Assembly (NCBI GenBank): GCA_034423195.1
Contig: DAOUIZ010000031.1
Coordinates: 3,870-67,869, forward strand
Direction: 5' to 3'
From: CATOSK01 sp034423195
Lineage (GTDB): Bacteria; Chloroflexota; Dehalococcoidia; Lucifugimonadales; UBA3495
DNA length: 64,000 nucleotides
A program made the position numbers and the translations under genes. This document shows positions 7,502-15,665 of this stretch, piece after piece (the first letter of the stretch is position 1; every line of letters begins with the position of its first letter). The notes below the pieces were generated by a model. That model was not told where the DNA came from. It ran no database searches and saw only the letters and a program-made list of their open reading frames with translations.

Positions 7502-8836
7502 CTACTGCGCAGCCGCCGTTCCGACGATGGCCTCAACATCCTCCGGCTTCGATGGAATCGCCTCTGAAAGCACCCGGTGCCCGTCCTCGGTCACCAGGAC
7601 ATTGTCCTCGATCCGGATGCCGATCCCCCGCAGTCCCTCCGGGGACTCCGTCGCCAGCGGACCGAAATACAGCCCCGGCTCCACCGTGAACACCATCCCC
7701 GGTTCCAGCTCCGTGGATTTATCCCCATCCCGGTACTGCCCGGCATCATGCACGTCCAGCCCCAGCCAGTGGGAAGTCCCGTGCATGTAGTAGGGAAGGA
7801 ACGCCCGGTCTTCGATGATCCCGTCTGTCTCCCCGGACAGGGCCCCCAGGTCCTTCAACCCTTGGATCAGCGTCCGCAGCGCCGCCATGTGAACGTCGTC
7901 GAACAGCGCCCCCGGCCGCACCTCCTCGAATCCCCGCCGTTGCGCTTCCAGGCAGATGTCGTACACCGCCCGCTGCTCCGCGGAAAACCGGCCGTTGACG
8001 GGCCACGTCCGCGTGATGTCAGCCGTGTAATAGTCCACCTCCGCCCCTGCGTCGATCAGCAGCAGGTCCCCGTCCCGCATCCTGTCCCGGTTGGTAATGT
8101 AGTGGAGGGTGCAGGCGTTCATACCCGATGCCACTATGGACGGATACCCGTTCCGCGGGGACCCGAGTCTTCGGAACATCGCCTCCATTTCCGCCTGTAC
8201 CTGGTACTCGTAGTCTCCCGGTCGGGTCGACCGCATCGCCGCGTCAAACCCCTTGGCCGTAAGGTCGATTGCCTCTTGCAACGCCGCCACTTCTTCTTGA
8301 GCCTTGATCTGGCGCATCCGGTCGATCACCGGCTTCGGGTCCTGGATTCCCGCCAACGCCCTTCCGCCCCGCTGCGCCCCGGCCCGCCTCCGTCGGACCA
8401 GGTCCCCAATGACCTCGTCCATGTCATCGTCACTGCCCAGCCCATAGTAAATAGTGTCGGACTCCTCCACTAGCTTCGGCAGCTCTTCCTTAAGGTCATC
8501 TATCGGGAAAGCCAGGTCCGCCCCGTGCTTCTCCACCGCGCCTTCCACCCCGGCCCTGTACCCGACCCAAATCTGGAACCTTTCCTCGTAGGGACGGACG
8601 AACAGCGCGTATGGCTCCTCGTGCCCCGGCCGCAGTACCGCTACCGCGTCCGGCTCGTCAAACCCGGTGAAGTACCAGAAGGATGACTGCTGCCGGAACT
8701 TGTAGTCCACGTCATTGTTCCGCGGCTTGTCCCTGCCCGCCGTCAGGATAATCGCCCCGTCGGCAAGCGAGTCCATCAGACGCCTTCGCCGTAGGGCAAA
8801 CTGTTCGTTGGTGATGAGGCCGGCGGTCGTCGCCAT
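7502..8836 (-). CDS. pepP: Xaa-Pro aminopeptidase (M24B)
   Basis: This 444-aa protein has an N-terminal aminopeptidase-P domain (QSSFWYFTGFDEPDAVAVL) and a C-terminal pita-bread fold. The five metal ligands can be located: two Asp in LLIDAGAEVDYYTADITR, His in HGTSHWLGLDVHD, and Glu in VFTVEPGLYF and IGIRIEDNVLV. It removes N-terminal residues preceding proline, using a di-metal centre. The start at 8836 (MATTAGLIT) has the SD GGAGGAG; the open frame extends 47 codons further but with low-complexity Arg-rich sequence. It lies 43 nt after the TPP decarboxylase beta gene and is probably co-transcribed with it. Confidence 0.93.
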   Translation of the reverse strand: MATTAGLITNEQFALRRRRLMDSLADGAIILTAGRDKPRNNDVDYKFRQQSSFWYFTGFDEPDAVAVLRPGHEEPYALFVRPYEERFQIWVGYRAGVEGAVEKHGADLAFPIDDLKEELPKLVEESDTIYYGLGSDDDMDEVIGDLVRRRRAGAQRGGRALAGIQDPKPVIDRMRQIKAQEEVAALQEAIDLTAKGFDAAMRSTRPGDYEYQVQAEMEAMFRRLGSPRNGYPSIVASGMNACTLHYITNRDRMRDGDLLLIDAGAEVDYYTADITRTWPVNGRFSAEQRAVYDICLEAQRRGFEEVRPGALFDDVHMAALRTLIQGLKDLGALSGETDGIIEDRAFLPYYMHGTSHWLGLDVHDAGQYRDGDKSTELEPGMVFTVEPGLYFGPLATESPEGLRGIGIRIEDNVLVTEDGHRVLSEAIPSKPEDVEAIVGTAAAQ

Positions 8837-8879
8837 GGCTCCTCCGTCGTTGTTGTATCGCCGGTTCAGGCGGGATGCT

Positions 8880-9467
8880 CTACGCGCCGACTCCCAGCTG
8901 TTCCTTGATGTCCGACAGCACCTTGTCCCTCGTCCGCGTCTGCCACCGGGTCCGCCGCCCGATCGGTTCGTTCTCAATCTCCGGGAACACCTTCATCGTG
9001 ACGAACACCGGCCCTGGCTTTCCCAGGATCTCCTCGATGTTGTTGGTGAAGTCCTCCAGGTTGTCGAAGGCATACGTGTGCGGATACCCAGCTCCTTCCG
9101 CGATCACGTCGTACCTCACGTTCTCCGCGTTGGGCACCGGCTGTCCTCCCGTCGTGGCGTAGCACTCGTTGTCCAGGACAAAGTGATACAGATTCTCCGG
9201 CGCCTTCTCGGCAATGGTCACCAGCGCCCCCAGGTTCATCAGGATGTCCCCCTCGGAGTCGAACAGGATGATCTTCTCCTCCGGCTGCGCCAGCGCCATC
9301 CCCAGCGCGAAGGATGCGTGACCTCCCATGGCCGGGTCTCCCAGCGGCACATCCCGCGCCTCAACGGTGCTGATGCCCGTCCAGTGCTTCCCGCCCCTGC
9401 CCGGGATCACCACCGCGTTCCCCCGGAACGGCTGGAAAATTCGGAACATATCGGCCATGTGGAACAT
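8880..9467 (-). CDS. TPP-dependent decarboxylase, beta (TPP-binding) subunit, sulfopyruvate/phosphonopyruvate decarboxylase-like
   Basis: This 195-aa protein carries a TPP-binding domain: GDPAMGGHASFALGMALA is followed by FDSEGDILMNLGAL, the GDx25-30N signature, ending in the Mg-binding Asn of DNECYATTGGQ. Alone it lacks the N-terminal pyrimidine domain, which the next gene upstream supplies. The split arrangement matches ComD/ComE sulfopyruvate decarboxylase and relatives of phosphonopyruvate decarboxylase. The substrate is a 2-oxo acid of unknown identity. A strong SD (GGGAGGG) precedes the ATG at 9467. A coenzyme M role is possible but not supported by other genes here. Confidence 0.8.
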   Translation of the reverse strand: MFHMADMFRIFQPFRGNAVVIPGRGGKHWTGISTVEARDVPLGDPAMGGHASFALGMALAQPEEKIILFDSEGDILMNLGALVTIAEKAPENLYHFVLDNECYATTGGQPVPNAENVRYDVIAEGAGYPHTYAFDNLEDFTNNIEEILGKPGPVFVTMKVFPEIENEPIGRRTRWQTRTRDKVLSDIKEQLGVGA

Positions 9468-9546
9468 ACTTCCCTCCCTGGTTTCGGGCGGGGACCGGAC
9501 GCCGCCCTTCCTGTCTCTTGACTTGGCTTGCTTCGAGTAGCCCTGG

Positions 9547-10059
9547 TTACCTGTTGAACCCGTGGTATTCGTCCCCTACCAGGATTGCCACCGGCCGCTG
9601 TGTCCGTTCCGCCTCTTCAAACGCGATGGAGATCCGCTCCGAGTCTCCGTCGTTCTCCACCAGGTAATACTGGATTCCGAACGCGTTCAGGAACCTCTCC
9701 GTGTACGTCGCCGCCGTATCCGAGTTGACACCATGCCGCGTATAGCCTCGGTAACCCACCATCATCACAACCGGAATATTCAACCCCAGCGCCCAGCCTC
9801 GCAGCGAGTCCCCGGATTCCATCATCCCGGTGTTCTGTATCAGGATCACGGGCCTCTTCCCGCCAATGGATAGCCCCGCCGCCGTGGAAAACGCCTGTCC
9901 TTCCCGGCTCACCGCAATCAGGTCCAGCGTCGGCTCCTCCTTCATCAGCATGTAGAGCCAGTTGGTCTCGCTGTCCGGCAGCCAGACCACATGGGTCACT
10001 CCCGCTTGTTTCATCTGGTCCAGGACCGTCTGTGGGTTGAGCTGCGCCTGCTGCGTCAT
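9547..10059 (-). CDS. TPP-dependent decarboxylase, alpha (pyrimidine-binding) subunit, sulfopyruvate decarboxylase-like
   Basis: This 170-aa protein corresponds to the N-terminal domain of TPP enzymes. VTHVVWLPDSETNWLY and AVSREGQAFSTAAGLSIGG carry the conserved catalytic Glu that activates the cofactor of the partner subunit, and QNTGMMESGDSLRGWALGL matches ComD-type proteins. It should pair with the beta subunit 79 nt downstream. The start at 10059 (MTQQAQLN) is set by the SD GGGAGGAAT; an upstream in-frame start at 10101 lacks one. A TATAAT on the minus strand at 10131-10136 is a likely -10 box. Confidence 0.8.
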   Translation of the reverse strand: MTQQAQLNPQTVLDQMKQAGVTHVVWLPDSETNWLYMLMKEEPTLDLIAVSREGQAFSTAAGLSIGGKRPVILIQNTGMMESGDSLRGWALGLNIPVVMMVGYRGYTRHGVNSDTAATYTERFLNAFGIQYYLVENDGDSERISIAFEEAERTQRPVAILVGDEYHGFNR

Positions 10060-10130
10060 GCCGGATTCCTCCCGTGGCCAATCGCGGCTGTTCCCGTTCA
10101 CCGGGCTTTGCCCGGACGCCGATTGGACTG

Positions 10131-10136
10131 ATTATA
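10131..10136 (-). promoter_or_regulatory. -10 box for TPP decarboxylase/pepP operon
   Basis: Minus-strand TATAAT in the context GGGATATAATCAG lies 71 nt upstream of the ATG at 10059. A -35 is not clear. The same GATTATATCCCC string recurs upstream of the hydrolase gene at 55173. Confidence 0.4.
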
Positions 10137-10150
10137 TCCCCGCCCCTTCC

Positions 10151-10212
10151 TTCCGTCATCCCCGCGCAGAGCCTGCCCCATCGCAGGCAGGGCGGGAATC
10201 CAGACCCCGTCG
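10151..10212. repeat. REP-like palindromic repeat, copy 1
   Basis: CCGTCATCCCCGCG, then an imperfect palindrome GCCTGCCCC-ATC-GCAGGCAGGGC, then GCGGGAATCCAGACCCCG. The flanks and hairpin resemble the element at 22970-23096, and the hairpin core that at 58104-58132. It lies in the 332-bp divergent gap between the TPP decarboxylase and response regulator genes. Confidence 0.5.
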
Positions 10213-10301
10213 TCCGGTCCCCACAGTAGCGTTTAGATCGTTTACTGGAAATTTGGCGAACCAGCCCGCGTGCGGTAACCCTGCCCAACTCTCCCCGCCG
10301 G

Positions 10302-10330
10302 TTGGCATCCCTCGGCATGGTGGATATAAT
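10302..10330 (+). promoter_or_regulatory. Sigma-A promoter of the response regulator gene
   Basis: TTGGCA (10302-10307), a 17-bp spacer and a perfect TATAAT (10325-10330). The predicted transcript start is near 10337, which excludes in-frame starts before that point and supports the GTG at 10392. Confidence 0.75.
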
Positions 10331-10391
10331 CGCCGGGTTATTGTTTGCGTGTTCCAGCTCGCGTGTTCCAGCGTTTTTCATAGGTTGGCCT

Positions 10392-11066
10392 GTGGTCAAT
10401 ATCTGCCTTCTAGCCAAGGCCCCTCAACAGGTCCAGGCCCTTGCCAGCGTCGCCGGAAAGGCCGGCCTTTCCTATACCATCTGCGAGGACCCGGACTATT
10501 TCACGGGCCCCGACGAAGACCCGTCCGCCGAAGCGGCCCTCCTGGACCTGGCTTCTCTGGGAGCTTCCCAGACCAGGTCGCTGGTTACCCGCTGCCGGGA
10601 GTCCAGGCTTCCGGCGGTGGTCGTCGTTCCCCGGGATGACGCCGCGGAATACGACCCGTCCCTGAACCCCGACGAGTTCATCCTGGCCCCGGTGCATCAC
10701 GACGAGCTGCTCGCCCGGGTCATGCAGGCCATCTTCCGGGCCAGGGGGCCATCCGGCGGACAGGTCCTCCGGGTCGACCATCTGGTCATCGACCTTGAGA
10801 AGTACGACGTGACCCTGGGAAATCGTCCCGTCTCCCTGACCTACAAGGAGTTCCAGCTTCTGGTCCTACTGGCTTCCAACCCGGGACGGGTCTACACACG
10901 CGACGCTCTCCTCAGCCAGGTCTGGGGCTACGACTACCTCGGCGGGACCCGGACCGTCGACGTCCATGTCCGGCGGTTGCGCTCCAAGATTGAAGACCCG
11001 GACCATGCTTTCGTGGAGACCATCTGGAACGTGGGTTATCGCTTCAAGTCCGACTCCAACGACTGA
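10392..11066 (+). CDS. OmpR-family winged-helix regulator with degenerate receiver domain
   Basis: This 224-aa protein (GTG start) has a C-terminal trans_reg_C winged helix from about residue 120: SLTYKEFQLLVLLASNPGRV, RDALLSQVWGYDY, RTVDVHVRRLRSKIED and IWNVGYRFK are all typical of PhoB/OmpR proteins. The N-terminal half keeps the receiver layout but not its chemistry. The acidic pair after beta-1 is replaced (NICLLAKAP), the conserved Lys after beta-5 is lost (DEFILAPV), and only the LLDL Asp remains. It probably does not work by ordinary phosphorylation. No histidine kinase lies nearby. It has its own promoter, and its recG neighbour is convergent. Confidence 0.85.
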   Translation: MVNICLLAKAPQQVQALASVAGKAGLSYTICEDPDYFTGPDEDPSAEAALLDLASLGASQTRSLVTRCRESRLPAVVVVPRDDAAEYDPSLNPDEFILAPVHHDELLARVMQAIFRARGPSGGQVLRVDHLVIDLEKYDVTLGNRPVSLTYKEFQLLVLLASNPGRVYTRDALLSQVWGYDYLGGTRTVDVHVRRLRSKIEDPDHAFVETIWNVGYRFKSDSND

Positions 11067-11132
11067 AAGCGCCGTCGCGAGTCATCGGGCCGTTGCCGGG
11101 ATTCAGTGCGAGTGTGCAGTGAGTCCGGCCGC

Positions 11133-13730
11133 CTAGCTGACTTCCCCGCTGGCATGTTCGAGGAAACGGGCAACCTGTCGGGACAGGGCTCCGTGCCCTT
11201 CTCCCTCCAGGTCCGGGTCCGCCTCCATCAGCATCGATGCTTCCCTCCGGGCGGTTTCCAGCAGGTCCCGGTCGGACAGTGAAGCCATCCGCAGGTCGGG
11301 CAGTCCGCTTTGCCGGGTTCCGAAGAAGTCCCCTGGCCCCCGCAGCCTCAGGTCCTCCTCCGCCAGCTTGAACCCGTCGTCAATGTGTTCAAGCGCTGAC
11401 AGCCGTTCCCTGGCCACTGAAGAGGGATCATCCGACATCAACATGCAGTAGCTCTGGTGTTCACCCCGGCCGACCCGGCCCCGGAACTGGTGCAGCTGGG
11501 ACAGCCCGAACCGGTCCGCTCCTTCCACCATCATCACCGTGGCGTTGGGCACGTCTATCCCCACTTCCACCACCGCGGTGGACACCAGGATGTCAAGCTC
11601 TCCATCCCGAAACTGGCGCATCATCCTGTCCTTTTCGCGGGAGGCCATCCGCCCGTGCAGAAGGCCCACCTTCAGGTCGGGGAAGACTTCCTCCGACAGG
11701 CGCTGGTGATCATCAACGGCGGCCTTGGAGTCGACGGCTTCGGACTCTTCGATTAACGGGTAGATTATGAACGCTTGCCTGCCTTCGCTCACCTGCTTCC
11801 GGACAAACCCGTAGGCCGCGTCCCTCCGGTCTGGTCCCAGCCAACGGGTGCGGATTGTCTGGCGCCCCGGCGGAAGCTCGTCTATTACCGAAATGTCCAG
11901 GTCGCCGTAGAGAGTCAGCGACAGGGTCCTGGGGATGGGAGTGGCCGACATCACCAGGCTGTGGGGATTCTCCACGCCTTTCTGCCGCAACGCCGACCGT
12001 TGCAGCACGCCGAACCGGTGCTGCTCGTCCATCACTGCCAGGGCCAGGTTGGGGATCTCCACCCCCGACTGGATCAAGGCGTGGGTGCCTACCAGCAGGT
12101 CCAGTTGGCCTTCCGCGGCCAGACCGGTCAGTTCCCGCCGGGCCCGTTGGCCCGTGCTGCCCGTCAGCAGCCCAACGGAAACCGGTCTCCCCAGCGATTC
12201 CATGTAGGCCGTGACCCTGTGTTCGTCCTGCACTGGACGGGCCAGTCCGCTCAGCAGGTTCCCGATGGTTCGGAAGTGTTGCTCCGCCAGCACCTCGGTG
12301 GGGACCATGATGGCTCCCTGGTATCCCGCCGCGGCGGCGGCCATCAACGCCGTCAGCACCACTACCGTCTTGCCGCTGCCCACCTCACCCTGGAGCAGTC
12401 GGTTCATGGGAGGGCTGCCCTGCTTCAGGTCCTCCAGGATTTCATCGACGCAGCGCCGTTGGGCACCCGTCAGCGGGAAGGGAAGCGACTCAAGGAATCT
12501 CCCGATTACTAGCGGGTCGGCCTTGATCCTGACTCCCTCCAGCCCCTGGCTCCACTGGCGGCGCCGGGCCAGCACCGCGAGCTGGAGGGTGAAAAGCTCC
12601 TCGAAAGCCAGCCGCCGCCTTGCGTTGGTTGCCGCCTCCGTGTCTTCCGGGAAATGGGCCTGCCTGATCGCCTGCTGCAACGGCATCACACCGGCGCGGC
12701 GCCGGACTTCCGGGGGCAGGGTCTCCTCCACGCCGCCCAGCCATTGACTGAGGGCCTGCCACACCAGGCGCCGCAGGTTCCTGCCGGTTAACCCGGCCGT
12801 CAGCGGATAGACCGGCGCCAGCCGGGCCGTGTGGATGGGTGTCTGTCCCTCCGGCAGGGGTTCATAGTCCGGCGACTCGAACACCAGCCGCCCCTGGTTC
12901 CGGGAAGCCCTGCCGCTGATTGCAACCCTTGAGTTGGTCTTCAGGGAACGGGCGATATAGCGTTGACCGAACCATATAACCCGCACGTTGCCCGTCTCGT
13001 CGCTTAGCACGGCCTCGGTTGCCTTCAGCCGGCCATTGCGGCCCAGCGACACCTCCCGCGTCTCCCAGACGTGCCCTATCACCGTGCAGTCCGCATCCGG
13101 CTCTACCTCGGCGATCTTGACCACCCTTGTATAGTCCGTGTGCCTCCGGGGAAACAGGTAGAGCAGGTCCCGGATGGACCGCACCCCCAGCCGGCCCAGC
13201 CTCTCGGACAGCTTCGCGTCAACTCCCCGCAACCGGTCCACTGCCACATCCACCGTCAACCCCGCCGGTGGCCGCGAATGAGCAATACCCGGCAGTTCAC
13301 CGCCGCCGCTCTTGCTGGGAGGATTGGGAGCGGATGCCGCCGGGGGGTGCGCGTCGTCCCGCGGTACCGGCCTCGATTGTGCGGGCGACCCAGCCTTGGC
13401 CGGATGCTCCGGTACGGCCGACGGCTCACTCCCGCAAACCGCATCGTCCCCGAGAGATCCGACAGCGTCATCAAGGAACAAAACGGCCCGCAGCCCCTTC
13501 GCCCACTCCTCCCGCTGTTCCGGGGTCATCTCCCCGTACTCGCCGGATCGGATCGCCCTCTCCGATCCGGCAGCGGCCAGGGTGCTGTTCAGCGGTTCCA
13601 GCCAGCGTTCGATGAAGCGGTCAACACCCCCGGATACCGCCCGGTTGTTGAACCCCCGGGACTGCTCCAGGTCGAGAATCCCGCCCAGTGCTGCCAGCCA
13701 CGCTGGCGTTTCGGTCTGGCGCTGGTCCAT
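11133..13730 (-). CDS. recG: ATP-dependent DNA helicase RecG
   Basis: This 865-aa protein has an OB-type wedge domain (KIAEVEPDADCTVIGHV), Walker A LLQGEVGSGKT, DEQH box LAVMDEQHRFG, motif III MSATPIPRT, motif VI HQFRGRVGRGEHQSYC and the RecG C-terminal segment (LRLRGPGDFFGTRQSG). It unwinds branched DNA and reverses stalled forks. It is longer than the usual ~690 aa because of about 150 extra N-terminal residues; the part after residue ~100 is Pro/Ser-rich. Such extensions occur in Chloroflexota RecG. A minus-strand TATAAT at 13767-13772 lies 37 nt upstream of the start. Confidence 0.96.
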   Translation of the reverse strand: MDQRQTETPAWLAALGGILDLEQSRGFNNRAVSGGVDRFIERWLEPLNSTLAAAGSERAIRSGEYGEMTPEQREEWAKGLRAVLFLDDAVGSLGDDAVCGSEPSAVPEHPAKAGSPAQSRPVPRDDAHPPAASAPNPPSKSGGGELPGIAHSRPPAGLTVDVAVDRLRGVDAKLSERLGRLGVRSIRDLLYLFPRRHTDYTRVVKIAEVEPDADCTVIGHVWETREVSLGRNGRLKATEAVLSDETGNVRVIWFGQRYIARSLKTNSRVAISGRASRNQGRLVFESPDYEPLPEGQTPIHTARLAPVYPLTAGLTGRNLRRLVWQALSQWLGGVEETLPPEVRRRAGVMPLQQAIRQAHFPEDTEAATNARRRLAFEELFTLQLAVLARRRQWSQGLEGVRIKADPLVIGRFLESLPFPLTGAQRRCVDEILEDLKQGSPPMNRLLQGEVGSGKTVVVLTALMAAAAAGYQGAIMVPTEVLAEQHFRTIGNLLSGLARPVQDEHRVTAYMESLGRPVSVGLLTGSTGQRARRELTGLAAEGQLDLLVGTHALIQSGVEIPNLALAVMDEQHRFGVLQRSALRQKGVENPHSLVMSATPIPRTLSLTLYGDLDISVIDELPPGRQTIRTRWLGPDRRDAAYGFVRKQVSEGRQAFIIYPLIEESEAVDSKAAVDDHQRLSEEVFPDLKVGLLHGRMASREKDRMMRQFRDGELDILVSTAVVEVGIDVPNATVMMVEGADRFGLSQLHQFRGRVGRGEHQSYCMLMSDDPSSVARERLSALEHIDDGFKLAEEDLRLRGPGDFFGTRQSGLPDLRMASLSDRDLLETARREASMLMEADPDLEGEGHGALSRQVARFLEHASGEVS

Positions 13731-13766
13731 AAGTCAGCCGTCCCCACGAACCTCTTCGCCGGGCCG

Positions 13767-13772
13767 ATTATA
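13767..13772 (-). promoter_or_regulatory. -10 box for recG
   Basis: Minus-strand TATAAT sits 37 nt before the recG start. No convincing -35 is seen. Confidence 0.45.
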
Positions 13773-13873
13773 TTACACAGCTCCGGTCTCAGATACGCCC
13801 GCATGACATAAGGCCCTTCTATCGGCATCATCCTCCCCCCGGCCACGCTCCCGCCGGGAGTGTCCGCCCGTCC

Positions 13874-13902
13874 TTGACGCCTCTCCGGGGCCAACCTAGA
13901 AT
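13874..13902 (+). promoter_or_regulatory. Sigma-A promoter of ruvB
   Basis: TTGACG (13874-13879), 17-bp spacer, TAGAAT (13897-13902). Because the -35 hexamer itself begins with TTG in the ruvB frame, it can be mistaken for a start codon. The predicted transcript start is near 13909. Confidence 0.75.
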
Positions 13903-13966
13903 GAAATCCACCCCCGGCCTTCGGAATGTCCTTCCCGTCATCCTCCCGAAAGGCGGCATATCCCGG

Positions 13967-15064
13967 ATGGTTTCCCAGCCCGACGGCCCGCCCGTCGAAA
14001 TCCCCGGCTCCGAGAAGCGGCGCAACGGTCCCGGACGGATAATTTCCGGGGATTCCCAGCCGGGCGACGTCAACCTCGACATTTCCCTCCGTCCCCGCGA
14101 GTTGGACGACTTTGTCGGCCAGGACCAGGTCAAGGACAACCTCCGCATCGGAATCCAGGCGGCCAAGCTCCGCGGCGAAGCCCTCGACCACGTCATCGTC
14201 TACGGCCCTCCCGGGCTGGGCAAGACGACCCTCGCCCACATCATCGCCAACGAGCTGGGGGTCAACATCAGGGTCACCTCCGGCCCCGCCATCGAACGGG
14301 CCGGAGACATGGCCGCCATTCTCACCGGACTCCAGCCCGGTGACCTTCTCTTCATCGACGAGATTCATCGCCTCAACCGCGCCGTCGAAGAGGTCCTTTA
14401 CTCCGCTATGGAGGACTTCTTCCTCTCCTGGATGGTGGGCAAGGGACTCGCCGCCCGCAGCATCAACCTCCGCATCAGTCCCTTCACCCTCGTCGGAGCC
14501 ACCACCCGCTTCTCCCTCATCAGCGCCCCCATGCGCGACCGCTTCGGCTCGGTTTTCCGCCTCGACTACTACAACCAGCCGGAGATGGAGGTCGTGACCC
14601 GCCGTTCCGCTGCCATCCTGGAGTTCGACGTCGAGGAGGAAGGGGTCTCGGAAATCGCCTCCCGCGCCCGCGGCACGCCCCGCATCGCCAACCGCCTCCT
14701 GAAACGCTCCCGGGACTACGCCCTCGTCGAGGCCGACAATCGGCTCACCGGGAAGGTGGCCCGCGCCGCGCTGGACCTTCTGCGGGTGGACCGCCTGGGA
14801 TTGGACGAGTCGGACCATCGCCTCCTCGCCAGCATCATCGACAAGTTCGACGGCGGGCCCGTCGGACTGGATACCCTGTCGTCCTCCCTCAGCGAAGACT
14901 CGGACACTGTCATGGAGGTCTGGGAACCCTACCTCCTCCAGCTCGGCTTTCTCCAGAGGACCGGACGCGGCCGCGTCGCCACGCGCCTTGCCTACGAATA
15001 CATGGGCCGCACCCTCCCCGTTCTGGAAGCTCGCCCGGACCAGGGCCGCTTCGCCGGACTGTAA
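13967..15064 (+). CDS. ruvB: Holliday junction branch migration ATPase RuvB
   Basis: This 365-aa AAA+ protein has Walker A VYGPPGLGKTTLAH, Walker B LLFIDEIHRLNR, sensor 1 VGATTRFSL, arginine finger APMRDRFG and a C-terminal winged helix ending in LQRTGRGRVATRLAYEYM. It drives branch migration with RuvA on Holliday junctions. The start at 13967 has GAAAGGCGG at suitable spacing and lies after the predicted transcript start; in-frame ATG 13901 overlaps the -10 box and is excluded. It sits beside divergent recG. ruvA and ruvC are not adjacent. Confidence 0.96.
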   Translation: MVSQPDGPPVEIPGSEKRRNGPGRIISGDSQPGDVNLDISLRPRELDDFVGQDQVKDNLRIGIQAAKLRGEALDHVIVYGPPGLGKTTLAHIIANELGVNIRVTSGPAIERAGDMAAILTGLQPGDLLFIDEIHRLNRAVEEVLYSAMEDFFLSWMVGKGLAARSINLRISPFTLVGATTRFSLISAPMRDRFGSVFRLDYYNQPEMEVVTRRSAAILEFDVEEEGVSEIASRARGTPRIANRLLKRSRDYALVEADNRLTGKVARAALDLLRVDRLGLDESDHRLLASIIDKFDGGPVGLDTLSSSLSEDSDTVMEVWEPYLLQLGFLQRTGRGRVATRLAYEYMGRTLPVLEARPDQGRFAGL

Positions 15065-15089
15065 TCCATCGGCCTTGTACGCCCCGGCC

Positions 15090-15118
15090 TTTACGCTGTT
15101 CCGCCTAAAGGTTAGTAT
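15090..15118 (+). promoter_or_regulatory. Candidate promoter of NIPSNAP gene
   Basis: TTTACG (15090-15095), 17-bp spacer, TAGTAT (15113-15118), about 57 nt before the start codon. Confidence 0.4.
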
Positions 15119-15174
15119 GGCCGGGCCCACCTCGGGAAACGCCGACTGGGCATCCCCATACCCAAGGAGACACC

Positions 15175-15498
15175 ATGATCTACGAGCTTCGCATCTACGA
15201 GACCATCCCGGGACGGCTTCCAGCTCTCAACGACCGCTTCGCCAACCACACCGTCGGCTTCTTCCAGCGCCACGGCATCCATGTCGTCGGGTTCTGGACC
15301 GAGGACATCGGCACCAGCAACCAGTTGGTCTACATGCTCGGCTTCGACAGCCTGGCCGACCGGGAACAGAAATGGGCCGCCTTCCAGGCCGACCCCGACT
15401 GGAACCGCGTCCGGGCCGAGTCTGAGGTGGACGGCCCCATCAACGCCCGCGTGCGGAATGTCATCCTCCGCCCGACCAACTACTCCCCCATGCAGTAG
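15175..15498 (+). CDS. NIPSNAP family protein
   Basis: This 107-aa protein begins MIYELRIYETIPGRLPALN and contains HGIHVVGFWTEDIG, LGFDSLADREQKWAAFQADPDW and a C-terminal RNVILRPTNYSPM, all typical of the NIPSNAP ferredoxin-like fold (dimeric alpha-beta barrel). The bacterial members are small cytosolic proteins whose molecular activity is not settled. An AAGGAG SD lies 6 nt from the ATG. It probably forms its own transcript between ruvB and the F420 operon. Confidence 0.88.
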   Translation: MIYELRIYETIPGRLPALNDRFANHTVGFFQRHGIHVVGFWTEDIGTSNQLVYMLGFDSLADREQKWAAFQADPDWNRVRAESEVDGPINARVRNVILRPTNYSPMQ

Positions 15499-15560
15499 CG
15501 CCCTTCCGTGCCGTCTGCGGCAGCGGAAGCCCTGCGGCCAGTCTCTCACCCGCTCCGTGA

Positions 15561-15589
15561 TTGAACGCAGCGGGCAAGGGGAATAGAAT
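15561..15589 (+). promoter_or_regulatory. Sigma-A promoter of the F420 operon
   Basis: TTGAAC (15561-15566), 17-bp spacer, TAGAAT (15584-15589). The predicted transcript begins near 15596, just before the AGGAGG at 15600-15606. Confidence 0.72.
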
Positions 15590-15609
15590 AACCCCACTTC
15601 AGGAGGCCC

Positions 15610-15639
15610 ATGGCTCCCTTTAACCCTGTTTGCCTCTGA
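15610..15639 (+). CDS. Possible 9-aa leader peptide upstream of cofG
   Basis: A strong SD (AGGAGG) is followed 4 nt later by ATG and a nine-codon frame, MAPFNPVCL, ending in TGA at 15637-15639, 26 nt before the cofG TTG start. It is in a different frame from cofG. It may couple or tune translation of the F420 operon. It could also be a chance frame; only the SD-ATG-stop arrangement supports it. Confidence 0.3.
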   Translation: MAPFNPVCL

Positions 15640-15665
15640 GCAGGAATCGCCCAAGGAATCATTAG

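Noticed and set aside
13589..15130. Open frame of 513 codons on the minus strand
   Set aside because: It is opposite ruvB and the ruvB promoter and overlaps the recG start. Low-complexity Gly/Glu/Val product.
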